From positions 124,001-188,000 of the forward strand of contig NZ_JACVAA010000001.1 of the NCBI RefSeq assembly GCF_014851565.1: 64,000 bases of DNA, given 5' to 3'. Below, one piece after another: positions 1-8,911 of the stretch (positions are counted from its first letter, which is position 1; every line of letters begins with the position of its first letter). Below the pieces are notes generated by a model that was not told the origin of the DNA, did not search any database, and was given only the letters and a program-made list of their open reading frames with translations. The position numbers and the translations under genes were made by a program. The DNA comes from Pseudomonas sp. PDM15 (GTDB lineage: Bacteria; Pseudomonadota; Gammaproteobacteria; Pseudomonadales; Pseudomonadaceae).

Positions 1-141
1 CTGCTGGCCGGCTGGCTGCTGCTGGGCGAGGCGCTCACGCCGCTCGGCTGGCTGGCCTGTGCCCTGGTGTTCGGTGGCCTGGCGATCAATGTGCTGCCGG
101 CAGGCTGGTTCCGTCGAGGTAGTCCCGCACCAGCCGGCTGA
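1..141 (+). CDS. EamA/DMT-family transporter, C-terminal fragment
   Basis: Only the last 46 codons are present; the gene enters from the left edge in frame 1 and stops at TGA 139-141. The peptide is hydrophobic (LLAGWLLLGEALTPLGWLAC, then an ALVFGGLAINVLP stretch) and ends in a short basic tail. The pattern 'WLLLGEALTPLGWLACALVFGGLAIN' is split here but is typical of the last two helices of the drug/metabolite transporter superfamily. The substrate cannot be told. The 3' end overlaps the end of the convergent LysR gene by 56 bases, so the two coding regions share sequence. Confidence 0.75.
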   Translation: MLAGWLLLGEALTPLGWLACALVFGGLAINVLPAGWFRRGSPAPAG

Positions 142-1009
142 GCCAGTCCATGAACACCTGCACGCGCTTCGACAGGTTGCGCCGGTGCGGGTACAGCAGC
201 GACACCGGCATGGGCGCGGCGCGGTACTCGGGGAGTATCTCCACCAGCCGGCCGCTGGCCAGGTGCCCGCGAATACCGGCCAGCGGCACCTGGATGATGC
301 CGAGCCCGGCCAGGCAGGCCTGGGTGTAGGCGTCGGTGCTGTTCACCGTCAGCGCGCCGGGCATCTCCATGCAGCGCGGCGCGCCCTGTTCGACGAACTC
401 CCAGCCGATCGGCTTCATGCCCAGCGTCGGTACGTAGTGCACCAGGCGATGCGCGGCCAGATCGGCGAGGCTGCGCGGCATGCCGAAGCGCTCAAGGTAG
501 TCCGGGCTGGCGCAGTTGATCTGCTCCATCAGGCCCAGTGGGCGGGCGATCAGCGCGGCGTCCACCAAGCTACCAATGCGCACCACGCAGTCGAAGCCTT
601 CGCGGATCAGGTCGACCTTGTGGTCGGTGCAGCTCAGTTCCAGCTCCAGGTGCGGGTGCTCGGCGAGAAAGGCGGGCAGGTGCGGCAGCACCAGATCGCG
701 AGCCAGGGCCTGGCCCATGTCCACCCGCAGGCGACCGCGCAGCTGGCCGGCGTCTAGCTGGAACATCGCGGCGATCTCGTCGGCGTCGGCCAGTAGGTCC
801 TTGCAGCGTTCGTAGCAGGCCTGGCCGTCCTGGGTCAGCTGCACGCGCCTCGTCGTGCGGTGCAGCAGGCGAGCGCCAAGCTGGTTCTCCAGCTGTTGCA
901 CCTGCAGCGAGATGCTGGCCTTGGGCTGGCCGAGGCTCTCGGCGGCGCGGGTGAAGCTGGCCAGTTCGGCGACCCGCACGAAGGCGGGCATGGCGTTGAG
1001 TCGATCCAT
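86..1009 (-). CDS. LysR-family transcriptional regulator
   Basis: The product has 307 residues, the usual LysR length. An N-terminal winged helix-turn-helix covers roughly residues 1-60 (FVRVAELASFTRAAESLGQP, then the QQLENQLGARLLHRTTR segment), followed by a substrate-binding domain of the CrgA/DsdC-like type (GRLRVDMGQALARDLVLPHL). The start is ATG 1007-1009. It is divergent from a short-chain dehydrogenase gene that begins 116 bases away, the classic arrangement for LysR control of a neighbouring enzyme. The inducer is unknown. Its 3' end overlaps the end of the upstream DMT transporter gene. Confidence 0.9.
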   Translation of the reverse strand: MDRLNAMPAFVRVAELASFTRAAESLGQPKASISLQVQQLENQLGARLLHRTTRRVQLTQDGQACYERCKDLLADADEIAAMFQLDAGQLRGRLRVDMGQALARDLVLPHLPAFLAEHPHLELELSCTDHKVDLIREGFDCVVRIGSLVDAALIARPLGLMEQINCASPDYLERFGMPRSLADLAAHRLVHYVPTLGMKPIGWEFVEQGAPRCMEMPGALTVNSTDAYTQACLAGLGIIQVPLAGIRGHLASGRLVEILPEYRAAPMPVSLLYPHRRNLSKRVQVFMDWLSRLVRDYLDGTSLPAAH

Positions 1010-1125
1010 GGCGGTTCACTGTTATCGATTTGTGGACAGTCTAACCATAGGTGGCTGATTTATCCGTTTATCGTCGATCAATAGTCTGTGTCTCGTCCGC
1101 CACTCACTTCGACGAGGTACACAAC

Positions 1126-1881
1126 ATGAGCAAGATCACTCTCATCACCGGCGCCAGCCGCGGCCTGGGCAAGAACGCCGCCCTGCACCTGGCGCGCCAT
1201 GGTCATGACCTGATCCTTACCTACCACAGCAACCAGAGCGAAGCCGATGCCGTGGTGGCCGAGATTCGCGCCCTGGGGCGCCAGGCCGTGGCCCTGCAGC
1301 TGGACGTGGGCCGCAGCGCCAGCTTTGCCGACTTCGCCGAGCGGGTACGCCTGGCGCTCAGCCTGACCTGGCAGCGCGACAGTTTCGATGCACTGGTGAA
1401 CAACGCCGGCATCGGCATCCATGCGCCCTTCGCCGAGACCAGCGAGGAGCAGTTCGATCAGTTGATGAACATCCACCTCAAGGGCACCTTCTTCCTTACC
1501 CAGCGGTTGCTGCCGCTGCTGGCCGACGGTGGGCGCATCCTCAACGTCTCTACGGGGCTGGCGCGTTTCTCCCTGCCGGGTTACGCCGCCTACGCGGCCA
1601 TGAAGGGTGGCATCGAAGTGCTGACCCGCTACCTGGCCAAGGAACTGGGCGGTCGCGGCATTCGCGCCAACACCATTGCCCCCGGTGCCATCGAGACCGA
1701 CTTCGGCGGGGGCGTGGTGCGTGACAACCGCGAGCTCAACGCCGTCATCGCCGGGCAGACCGCGCTGGGCCGGGTCGGCCTGCCGGACGATATCGGCAAT
1801 GCCATCGGCATGCTGCTGTCGGAGGAGGCCGGCTGGATCAATGCGCAGCGCGTGGAGGTGTCTGGCGGCATGTTCGTCTGA
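1126..1881 (+). CDS. SDR-family NAD(P)-dependent oxidoreductase
   Basis: The protein has 251 residues, the classical short-chain dehydrogenase length. It shows the Rossmann nucleotide-binding motif TGASRGLG at residues 8-15, the NNAG motif in 'LVNNAGIGIH', the catalytic Ser in 'LNVSTG' and the YxxxK motif in 'YAAYAAMKGG'. A C-terminal 'EVSGGMFV' is typical of the family. I chose ATG 1126 because the peptide MSKITLITGA is the normal SDR start; upstream in-frame codons run into the promoter region. The divergent LysR gene is the likely regulator. The substrate is unknown. Confidence 0.9.
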   Translation: MSKITLITGASRGLGKNAALHLARHGHDLILTYHSNQSEADAVVAEIRALGRQAVALQLDVGRSASFADFAERVRLALSLTWQRDSFDALVNNAGIGIHAPFAETSEEQFDQLMNIHLKGTFFLTQRLLPLLADGGRILNVSTGLARFSLPGYAAYAAMKGGIEVLTRYLAKELGGRGIRANTIAPGAIETDFGGGVVRDNRELNAVIAGQTALGRVGLPDDIGNAIGMLLSEEAGWINAQRVEVSGGMFV

Positions 1882-2121
1882 CGCTTTGCAGGCAGGATTG
1901 TGTCCCGCTCCGGGGGCGCAATCCTGGCACCGGAGAAGCTCGTGCAAGGCCTTATCCACAGTGATTTTCGTTAGCGCTTGAATTCACTGCAGCCCAATAG
2001 CCATGCGGCTTTGCGCTAATGCGAATCGCTCCGCCGAGAGCGACATTTTGTTGCTTGACCATTGTGCGCGCAGGGTCGAAGCTGCCTACCTGAGCGATCT
2101 TTTTTAGCAAGGAAACGAGTC

Positions 2122-2586
2122 ATGCAAGGCGCGACCGAAGTCGTCGATTATCTGAAGGATCTGCTGCGTGGCGAGCTGGCTGCGCGCGACCAGTATTTCC
2201 TGCATTCGCGGATGTACCAGGACTGGGGCTTCGAGAAGCTCTATGAGCGGATCAACCACGAGATGGAGGAGGAGACCCAGCACGCCGACGCCCTGCTGCA
2301 GCGCATTCTGTTCCTCGAAGCCACACCGGACATGACGCCCAAGGCGATCCACCCCGGTGCCACCGTGCCGGACATGCTGAAGAGCGATCTGGCCCTGGAG
2401 TACGAAGTGCGCGAGGCCCTGGCCAAGGGCATCGAACTGTGCGAGAAGCACGGCGACTACATGAGTCGCGACATCCTGGTGCTGCAACTCAATGACACCG
2501 AGGAAGACCACGCCTACTGGCTCGAGCAGCAGCTCGGCCTGATCGGTCGTGTGGGCCTGCAGAACTATCTGCAATCGCAAGCCTGA
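2122..2586 (+). CDS. ftnA: Ferritin-like iron storage protein (FtnA/bacterioferritin family)
   Basis: The protein has 154 residues, the normal bacterioferritin length. Ferroxidase ligands are visible as E18, E51, H54, E93, E127 and H130 (motifs EEETQHAD and TEEDHAYW). The residue that is the heme-ligating Met52 in true bacterioferritins is Thr52 here, as in the P. aeruginosa protein once called BfrA and now FtnA. It should therefore oxidise and store Fe(II) as a 24-subunit cage without binding heme at the subunit interface. ATG 2122 follows an AAGGAAACGAG Shine-Dalgarno region. It is a single gene ending in a clear intrinsic terminator. Confidence 0.88.
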   Translation: MQGATEVVDYLKDLLRGELAARDQYFLHSRMYQDWGFEKLYERINHEMEEETQHADALLQRILFLEATPDMTPKAIHPGATVPDMLKSDLALEYEVREALAKGIELCEKHGDYMSRDILVLQLNDTEEDHAYWLEQQLGLIGRVGLQNYLQSQA

Positions 2587-2600
2587 TTCCAGGCCGTACG

Positions 2601-2627
2601 AAAAAGGGAGCCTCGGCTCCCTTTTTT
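2601..2627 (+). terminator. Rho-independent terminator after ferritin gene
   Basis: The hairpin GGGAGCC-TC-GGCTCCC is followed by a run of six T and preceded by a run of A. It begins 14 bases after the ferritin stop codon. The 2628-2813 stretch that follows shows no gene or clear signal. Confidence 0.9.
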
Positions 2628-2813
2628 CATGCCTCGAAATTGCAGATGAACTCTCGAGGAGTTGAGGCCAGGGCCGCCTATGGCCATCCCTCTCTGCTTC
2701 TCAATCTGACTTAGTCGCTCTCTGAACCTACGGTCTGGGTACCTCCATGCCTTTAACCAGGCAGGCAGCGTGGCTGTTTGCCACTAGCAGAGCGAAATCT
2801 CATTTGCAACTCT

Positions 2814-2858
2814 TTCGCAATAAGATGAGTTTGTTTATGATGATAATTATTATCACCA
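2814..2858 (+). promoter_or_regulatory. Fur-type box overlapping the siderophore-receptor promoter
   Basis: TGATAATTATTATCA (2841-2855) is a near-perfect inverted repeat matching the Fur consensus built from GATAAT units, and it extends leftwards into TGATGATAAT. A plausible sigma-70 promoter sits over it: TTCGCA (2814-2819), 16-base spacer, TATGAT (2836-2841). Fur bound here would cover the -10 region, so the downstream receptor should be repressed when iron is plentiful. The promoter elements are inferred by eye. Confidence 0.8.
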
Positions 2859-2889
2859 ACACTATTATAAACAGCTCGGAAGTATCTCC

Positions 2890-5115
2890 ATGTCCCTGAC
2901 TACCCTGCGTCACCAAGACGCTGCTGTTGTGCGCTCGTCCATGGCCCTGCGTCCGCTGGCTCTGGCGGTGCACATGCTGGCTGCCGGTACTGCCATCATT
3001 GCTCTGCCCGTATACGCGGAGCAGGCCAAGGCTGCAGAGCCGGTTACTCTGGATGCCGCAGCCATTACCGGTGCGGCCGACAGCCAACTCGACGACGTCA
3101 CCGAGGGTACTCAGTCCTATACCACTGGCTCCGCGAGCACTGCCACGCCGCTGAAAATGTCCCTGCGCGAGACTCCGCAATCGGTCACCGTGGTCACCCA
3201 GCAGCGTATGGAAGACCAGGACCTGCAGACCATCACCGACGTGGTCAATAACACCACCGGTATCTCGATGAACCGCTACGAGACCAGCCGCGGCCAGATC
3301 AACGCCCGTGGCTTCGAGCTCAACTCGCTGATGATCGACGGCGTCCCTACCATCTGGGAGCAGCCGTGGAGTTCGGGAGAGATCTTCGGCAGCCTGGCCA
3401 TGTACGACCGCGTCGAAGTGGTACGCGGCGCCAACGGTCTGATGACCGGTGCCGGCGATCCCTCCGCGTCCCTCAACATGGTACGCAAGCGCGCCAGCAG
3501 CACTGAGCTGAAGGGCTCGGTGGAGGCCAGCGCAGGTACGTGGGACACCTACGGCACCCTGGGCGACGTATCCATGGCGCTGAACGAGGAGGGTACCGTG
3601 CGCGCCCGCCTGGTCGGCGAGACCAACCAAGGCGATAGCTGGATCGACATGAACTCGAACCAGCGCCAGACCTATTACGGCACCATGGACATCGACCTGA
3701 CCCCCGATACCACCCTGTGGTTCGGCCTGAGCCGCCAGGAGAACAAGACCGACTCGCCCATGTGGGGCGGTCTGCCGGTCTGGTATGCCGATGGCAGCCG
3801 CACCCACTGGAGCCGTTCCAAGACCACCTCCGCCGACTGGAGCAAGTGGGACAGCACCTACGAGACCTATTTCGTCAATCTTGACCATACCTTCGCCAAC
3901 GATTGGCAGGTCAATCTCAGCTACAACCGTGGCGAACGCAAGGCCGACTCCTCCCTGCTGTACCTCTCCGGCAACCCCGGCAAGAACGGCTCCAGCGGCA
4001 TGTACTCGTTCCCGGCGACCTACAAGACCGAGACCACCCAGGACGACTACAGTCTCCGCTTCAGCGGCCCGTTCGCCCTGTTGGGGCGCGATCATGACCT
4101 GGCCTTCGGTTATATCCACAGTGATCAGGACTTCGATGCCGACCAAGTTCCGGCCTTGACCGGCATGGGTGGCATCCCGAACTTCGACGACTACAACGGC
4201 GACTTCCCCGAGCCGGTTTGGGGCGCACGCACCGACTATGGTTCGTCGGAGCTCGAGCAGCGCGGTGCCTATGCGGCGACCCGTCTGAACGTGACGGATG
4301 ATCTCAAAGTGATCCTGGGTGCACGCCAGACCGACTATGAAAAGAATGGTGAAGAGTCGGGCACCGAGAGCCGTCTGGAGGACCGTGAGGTAACTCCGTA
4401 CGCTGGTGTGGTGTATGACCTGACGCAGAACCTGTCGGCCTACGCCAGCTACACCAACATCTTCCTGCCCCAGGCCAGGCGCGATGCCAGCGGCCAGCAG
4501 CTCGACCCGATCATCGGCGACAGCTCGGAGCTGGGTCTGAAGGGCGAGTGGTTCGATGGCCGCCTCAATGCATCGGCCGCTGTATTCGGCATCAAGCAGA
4601 ACAACCTTGGCGTAGCCACCGGTGACCGCTTCCCGGGCACTTTCGAGAACATCTATGAAGCGGCCGATGTCGAGAGCAAAGGTTTCGAGCTCGAGGTCTC
4701 GGGTGAACTGGCGTCCGGTTGGAATGTGTCTGCCGGCTACACCCAGTTCCGCGTCGAGGATGAGGGTGGCCATGACGCCAACACGCTCTACCCGACCAAG
4801 CTGCTGCGTACCTTCACCACCTACCGCGTGCCGGGCATCCTCGGTGACAAGCTGACCATCGGTGGCGGCGTGAACTGGCAGGACGCCATCTACACCTACG
4901 CCACCAATCCGGCCGGCAATCGCGAGAAGATCGAGCAGGACGCCTACGCCCTGGTCAACCTGATGGCGCGCTATGAGATCACCGAGAACCTCTCGGCTCA
5001 GCTGAACGCCAACAACGTGACCGACGAGAAGTACTTCGACGTGTTTGATGCCTACGGCGCACTGACCTACGGTGCTCCGCGCAGCCTGACCGCCTCCGCA
5101 AAGTACAGCTTCTAA
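2890..5115 (+). CDS. TonB-dependent siderophore receptor
   Basis: This 741-residue outer-membrane receptor has a signal peptide ending near 'ALPVYAEQAKAAE' and a plug domain (SLRETPQSVTVVTQQRMEDQ, later YDRVEVVRGANGLMTGAGDPSA, the typical plug motif). A 22-strand beta-barrel follows and ends in the outer-membrane sorting residue Phe (ASAKYSF). There is a TonB-box-like region before the plug and no obvious FecA-type N-terminal signalling domain. It resembles the FhuE/FpvB/FoxA class that imports ferric hydroxamate or pyoverdine-type siderophores, but the ligand cannot be assigned. A Fur box lies directly upstream and a strong terminator follows. No TonB, reductase or ABC importer gene is adjacent. 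Confidence 0.93.
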   Translation: MSLTTLRHQDAAVVRSSMALRPLALAVHMLAAGTAIIALPVYAEQAKAAEPVTLDAAAITGAADSQLDDVTEGTQSYTTGSASTATPLKMSLRETPQSVTVVTQQRMEDQDLQTITDVVNNTTGISMNRYETSRGQINARGFELNSLMIDGVPTIWEQPWSSGEIFGSLAMYDRVEVVRGANGLMTGAGDPSASLNMVRKRASSTELKGSVEASAGTWDTYGTLGDVSMALNEEGTVRARLVGETNQGDSWIDMNSNQRQTYYGTMDIDLTPDTTLWFGLSRQENKTDSPMWGGLPVWYADGSRTHWSRSKTTSADWSKWDSTYETYFVNLDHTFANDWQVNLSYNRGERKADSSLLYLSGNPGKNGSSGMYSFPATYKTETTQDDYSLRFSGPFALLGRDHDLAFGYIHSDQDFDADQVPALTGMGGIPNFDDYNGDFPEPVWGARTDYGSSELEQRGAYAATRLNVTDDLKVILGARQTDYEKNGEESGTESRLEDREVTPYAGVVYDLTQNLSAYASYTNIFLPQARRDASGQQLDPIIGDSSELGLKGEWFDGRLNASAAVFGIKQNNLGVATGDRFPGTFENIYEAADVESKGFELEVSGELASGWNVSAGYTQFRVEDEGGHDANTLYPTKLLRTFTTYRVPGILGDKLTIGGGVNWQDAIYTYATNPAGNREKIEQDAYALVNLMARYEITENLSAQLNANNVTDEKYFDVFDAYGALTYGAPRSLTASAKYSF

Positions 5116-5159
5116 GAAGCACCAGATGCGTTGGCAGGCGAGTCCTGCCACTGCACACA

Positions 5160-5192
5160 GCAAAACGCCGGCCCACAAGGCCGGCGTTTTGC
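5160..5192. terminator. Strong bidirectional terminator between receptor and cueR
   Basis: The inverted repeat AAAACGCCGGCC-(CACAA)-GGCCGGCGTTTT has a GC-rich stem flanked by A-run and T-run on opposite sides. It can therefore terminate both the receptor gene on the plus strand and cueR-side transcripts on the minus strand. Confidence 0.9.
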
Positions 5193-5242
5193 TTTCTGGC
5201 GATTCGTTGTGTCCGTGACTGGCCTGGCCAGTAGAGGGCCAA

Positions 5243-5668
5243 TCAATGCCTGCGTGTTTTGCCGCACTCTTGAGACATACAGCCGGACTCCAGGTCCTTG
5301 AGAATCGGGCAGTCCGGCCGATGATCGCCCTGGCAGTGCTGCACCAGCTCGCCGAGCGTGTCGCGCAGGGCGGTGAGTTCGGCGATCTTGCGGTTCAGCT
5401 CCTCGACATGGGCCAGAGCCAGGGCCCTGACGTCGGCGCTGGCGCGGTCGCGGTCCTGCCACAGGGTCAGTAGCTTGCCGACTTCTTCCAGCGAGAAGCC
5501 CAGGTCGCGGGAGCGCTTGATGAAGGCCAGCACATGCAGGTCCTGCGCGCCGTACAGGCGATAGCCGCTGTCCGAACGGCCAGCCGGCTTGAGTAGGCCG
5601 ATGGACTCGTAGTAGCGGATCATCTTGGCGCTGAGCCCGCTCTGTTTGGCTGCCTGGCCAATATTCAT
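5243..5668 (-). CDS. cueR: CueR, copper-responsive MerR-family activator
   Basis: The 141-residue protein begins with a MerR helix-turn-helix ([20 protein letters not shown]) and continues with a long dimerisation helix. The metal loop contains Cys112 and Cys120 in '[12 protein letters not shown]', the same positions as the Cu(I)-binding pair of E. coli CueR, plus another Cys at 130. It should sense cytoplasmic Cu(I) and activate promoters with a 19-base spacer. Two such promoters lie in this window, before copA and before copZ. Its ATG overlaps the copA stop by 4 bases, so it is translated from the copA transcript. Confidence 0.93.
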   Translation of the reverse strand: MNIGQAAKQSGLSAKMIRYYESIGLLKPAGRSDSGYRLYGAQDLHVLAFIKRSRDLGFSLEEVGKLLTLWQDRDRASADVRALALAHVEELNRKIAELTALRDTLGELVQHCQGDHRPDCPILKDLESGCMSQECGKTRRH

Positions 5669-8049
5669 GGGCGTTTCTCCAGTTCGGGCTTCCAGGTATT
5701 GAGCAGCAAGGCGTTGCTCACCACGCTGACGCTGGACAGGGCCATGGCGGCGCCGGCCAGCATCGGGTTGAGCAGGCCGAAGGCGGCCAGCGGGATGCCC
5801 ACCAGGTTGTAGACGAAGGCCCAGAACAGGTTCTGCTGGATCTTGTTCCAGGTGCGTCGGCTGATGGCCAGTGCCGCCGGTACCAGGCGTGGGTCGCCGC
5901 GCATCAGAGTGATGCCGGCGGCGTGCATGGCCACGTCGGTGCCGCCACCCATGGCGATGCCGACATCGGCGGCGGCCAGGGCCGGGGCGTCATTGATGCC
6001 GTCACCGACCATGGCCACTACAGCGCCGCTGTTTTTCAGCTCGGCGACATGGGCGGCCTTGTCGGCCGGCAGCACCTGGGCATGGACCCGGTCGATGCCC
6101 AGCGCGCGACCCACGGCCCCGGCGCTGCCGGCATTGTCGCCGCTGATCAGATGGCTCTCGATATGGCGCTCACGCAGCGCGGCGATGGTGTCGGCGGCTC
6201 CCTCCTTGAGGCTGTCGCCGAAGGCCATCAGCCCCAGCACCCTGGGGGGCGCGCTCTGCTCGATCAACCAGGACAGGGTGCGACCTTCGGTCTCCCAATC
6301 GCTGGCCTGGTGCTGCAGTTGGCTGCTCAGGCCCAGCTCGTCGAACAGACGCTGGTTGCCCAGGACCAGCTCGCGTCCTTCGATCACGCCGCGAATACCC
6401 CGACCCGACAATGCCTGGCTTGCGGATAGCGCTGGCAGGGCGATGTCCTGTTCCGCGGCGGCCTGCAGCACGGCATGCGCCAGTGGATGTTCGCTGCCCT
6501 GTTGCAGGGCGCCGGCCAGGCGCAACAGCTCGCTTTCCTCGATACCCGCCGTGGCCAGGTGGACGATGCGCGGTTGTCCGGAAGTGAGGGTGCCGGTCTT
6601 GTCGAACGCCACCACCGTGACCTTGTGGGCCAGCTCCAGGGCTTCGGCATCCTTGATCAGGATGCCGTGGCGCGCGGCCACGCCGGTGCCGGCCATGATC
6701 GCCGCCGGGGTGGCCAGGCCGAGGGCGCAGGGGCAGGCGATCACCAGTACCGCCACTGCGTTGATCAGTGCCTGCTCCACGCCGGCGCCGACCAGCAGCC
6801 AGCCGCCAAGGGTGGCGAGGGCGATCAGCAGCACGACCGGGACGAACACCGCGCTCACCCGGTCCACCAGTTTCTGGATCGGCGCCTTGGCTGCCTGGGC
6901 GTCCTCCACCAGACGGATGATCCGCGCCAGCACCGTTTCGCCACCGAGTGCCGAGGTGCGCACGACGAGACGTCCTTCGCCATTGATGGCGCCACCGGTG
7001 ATCTGGTCGCCCGGCGCCTTGGCCACGGGCAGGCTCTCGCCGCTGATCAGCGCTTCGTCGGCCTGGCTGTGGCCTTCCAGCACTTCACCATCCACCGGGA
7101 AGCGTTCGCCGGGGCGCACCACGACAAGGTCGCCCAGGCGCAGGGCGGTGATCGCCACGTCCTCTTCGCGACTATCGACCAGGCGAGTGGCGCGCTCCGG
7201 GCGCAAGGCTTCGAGTGCGCGAATGGCTGCGCTGGTCTGGCGCTTGGCGCGGCTCTCCAAGTACTTGCCGAGCAGCACCAGGGCGATGACCACGGCCGAG
7301 GCTTCGAAATACAGGTGCGGCGCGTGATGCCCAGCCGTGGCCCACAGATACAGGCTGAGGCCGTAGCCGGCGCTGGTGCCGAGGGCGACCAGCAGGTCCA
7401 TATTGCCGCTGCCGGCGCGCACGGCCTTCCAGGCGGCGACATAGAAGCGCGCGCCAAGTACGAACTGCACCGGCGTGGCCAGGGCGAATTGCGCCCAGGC
7501 CGGCAGCATCCAGTGCAGCCCGGCCCATTCGGCGAACATCGGCACCAGCAGTGGAGCGGCCAGCAGCAGGGCGGCGATCACAGCCCAGCGTTCGCGGCGC
7601 AGGGCGGCCTGCGGATCGACCCTGGCCGATTCGCTGAGCAGGGACGCCGAATAGCCGGCCTGCTCCACCGCGGCGATCAACGCGGCCAGGTCCGTGCCGT
7701 CCAGCAGCTCGACGCGGGCGCGCTCGCTGGCCAGGTTGACGCTGACGTTGCTGACGCCGGGCACCTTGCCCAGGGCTCGCTCGATGCGCCCGGCGCAGCT
7801 GGCGCAGGTCATGCCGCCGAGCTGCAGTTCCAGGCTCTGTTGTGGCACCGAATAGCCGGCGTGCTCGACGGCGGCTAGCAGTTCGCCCAGGCGTTCGCGC
7901 GGCGCGGTGATCCGCGCCCGCTCACTGGCCAGGTTGACCTGACTCTGCTGCACCTCCGGCACCTGGGCGAGCGCGCGCTCGACGCGGCCGGCGCAACTGG
8001 CGCAGGTCATGCCACGGATGGGAAGGTCGAAAGTCTGCAGGGTAGACAT
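5665..8049 (-). CDS. copA: Copper-exporting P1B-type ATPase CopA
   Basis: The 794-residue inner-membrane pump expels Cu(I). Two N-terminal HMA domains each carry [10 protein letters not shown] (residues 13-22 and 79-88). Membrane helices follow, then the actuator motif ISGES near 335-339, the transport-site CPC at 439-441, the phosphorylation motif DKTGTLT with Asp483, and the hinge [10 protein letters not shown]. The gene order copA-cueR on one strand, with a CueR-type promoter immediately upstream, shows co-regulation by copper. In Pseudomonas this gene is often called cueA or copA1. The sequence looks complete and intact. Confidence 0.95.
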   Translation of the reverse strand: MSTLQTFDLPIRGMTCASCAGRVERALAQVPEVQQSQVNLASERARITAPRERLGELLAAVEHAGYSVPQQSLELQLGGMTCASCAGRIERALGKVPGVSNVSVNLASERARVELLDGTDLAALIAAVEQAGYSASLLSESARVDPQAALRRERWAVIAALLLAAPLLVPMFAEWAGLHWMLPAWAQFALATPVQFVLGARFYVAAWKAVRAGSGNMDLLVALGTSAGYGLSLYLWATAGHHAPHLYFEASAVVIALVLLGKYLESRAKRQTSAAIRALEALRPERATRLVDSREEDVAITALRLGDLVVVRPGERFPVDGEVLEGHSQADEALISGESLPVAKAPGDQITGGAINGEGRLVVRTSALGGETVLARIIRLVEDAQAAKAPIQKLVDRVSAVFVPVVLLIALATLGGWLLVGAGVEQALINAVAVLVIACPCALGLATPAAIMAGTGVAARHGILIKDAEALELAHKVTVVAFDKTGTLTSGQPRIVHLATAGIEESELLRLAGALQQGSEHPLAHAVLQAAAEQDIALPALSASQALSGRGIRGVIEGRELVLGNQRLFDELGLSSQLQHQASDWETEGRTLSWLIEQSAPPRVLGLMAFGDSLKEGAADTIAALRERHIESHLISGDNAGSAGAVGRALGIDRVHAQVLPADKAAHVAELKNSGAVVAMVGDGINDAPALAAADVGIAMGGGTDVAMHAAGITLMRGDPRLVPAALAISRRTWNKIQQNLFWAFVYNLVGIPLAAFGLLNPMLAGAAMALSSVSVVSNALLLNTWKPELEKRP

Positions 8050-8076
8050 GGGGCGACTCCAAAGAATTCGCCCCTA

Positions 8077-8106
8077 GAATCAACCTTGACCTTGGGTCAA
8101 GGTCAA
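8077..8106 (-). promoter_or_regulatory. CueR-type promoter of copA-cueR
   Basis: Read on the minus strand, TTGACC (8106-8101) and GATTCT (8081-8076 region) are 19 bases apart, the over-long spacer characteristic of MerR-family promoters. The spacer contains the dyad ACCTTGAC-N5-GTCAAGGT (8103-8083), a perfect inverted repeat close to known CueR operators. CueR bound to Cu(I) would untwist this spacer and activate copA. Confidence 0.85.
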
Positions 8107-8121
8107 GCGCCGGCTCGCGTA

Positions 8122-8580
8122 TCAGTAGTTGAGCGGTGCCGGAATCAGCTGCAGGCCCAGGGAGTCCATGGCGATGCGGTACTTGCTCACCTCGCCGGCG
8201 GTGACCCGCAGGGTCTGGTGGCGCAGTTGCTCGAAGCGCGGCTGGCAGTCACCGCCGCCGAGCTGGCCGAGGCGCACCAGCACCTCACCCGGAGGCAGGT
8301 TGAGGGTGATCGACTGGCCCTGATACAGGCGCGCGGTCAGGTTGCCCTGCAGGTACAGGCCGATCTCGCAGGGGGTGGAGACTTCCAGGCGCTCGCGGGA
8401 CACGGTGAGCACGCCGTAGTCGATCGGCGTAGGCAGGGTCATCGGCGCCAGCGGGACGGTGGCGGGCAGAGGCGGGACCTGGACTGGCATCGCGGCCGAC
8501 TCAGCCGTGGGTTCGGGCACCGACTCGTCGGCCAGGGCCGGCAGGCTGAGCAACAAGAGCAGGGCGATGGGCAGGCGCAT
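8122..8580 (-). CDS. Hypothetical exported protein in the copper locus
   Basis: I read the start at ATG 8578-8580, giving 152 residues with a clear signal peptide (MRLPIALLLLLSLPALA). An acidic, proline-rich linker (to about residue 55) is followed by a compact domain with two cysteines (STPCEIGLYL and GGGDCQPRFE), possibly a disulfide pair in the periplasm. I do not recognise the family with certainty. It is divergent from copZ and shares the intergenic region that carries the second CueR-type promoter, but that promoter faces copZ. A role in copper handling is only suggested by position. Confidence 0.7.
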   Translation of the reverse strand: MRLPIALLLLLSLPALADESVPEPTAESAAMPVQVPPLPATVPLAPMTLPTPIDYGVLTVSRERLEVSTPCEIGLYLQGNLTARLYQGQSITLNLPPGEVLVRLGQLGGGDCQPRFEQLRHQTLRVTAGEVSKYRIAMDSLGLQLIPAPLNY

Positions 8581-8646
8581 GGCGAATCCCTCCAGAGGCT
8601 CCGTGCAGCTTGGGCCAGGCTGGCGGGGACTACAAGTCGCGAGGCC

Positions 8647-8677
8647 TTGACCTTGCCCTGATGGCAAGCTCGATGCT
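8647..8677 (+). promoter_or_regulatory. CueR-type promoter of copZ
   Basis: TTGACC (8647-8652) and GATGCT (8672-8677) are separated by exactly 19 bases. The spacer holds the dyad ACCTTGCC-N5-GGCAAGCT with one mismatch. The layout matches the promoter upstream of copA, so both transcription units should respond to CueR. Confidence 0.85.
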
Positions 8678-8709
8678 GGTCTCGTCAGCAATTCAATGAG
8701 GGGAATGTT

Positions 8710-8907
8710 ATGCAGGTTCTGAAAGTGTCGGGCATGAGCTGTGGTCACTGCGTGCGCGCCATCACCCGTGCGGTGCAGGCCGGCGATCCGGCGGCGGAGG
8801 TTCAGGTCGACCTGGCTGCCGGCGAGGTGCGGGTGGCCAGCCGCCTGAGCCTGGAGCAATTGCTGGCGGTGGTGCGCGAGGAGGGTTACGCGGCCGAGGC
8901 GGCCTGA
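8710..8907 (+). CDS. copZ: Copper chaperone CopZ (HMA domain protein)
   Basis: The 65-residue single-domain HMA protein carries the metal motif MSCGHC at residues 9-14 and the beta-alpha-beta-beta-alpha pattern of Atx1-like chaperones. It binds cytoplasmic Cu(I) and would pass it to CopA or buffer it. A GAGGGGAATG Shine-Dalgarno region precedes the ATG. It has its own CueR-type promoter. The HCVRAI segment after the motif and the C-terminal VVREEGYAAE resemble Pseudomonas CopZ2-type proteins. Confidence 0.93.
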   Translation: MQVLKVSGMSCGHCVRAITRAVQAGDPAAEVQVDLAAGEVRVASRLSLEQLLAVVREEGYAAEAA

Positions 8908-8911
8908 TCCG

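Noticed and set aside
2800..5178. A 792-codon frame antisense to the TonB receptor
   Set aside because: It is a shadow frame over the intact receptor; its peptide shows no family signature.
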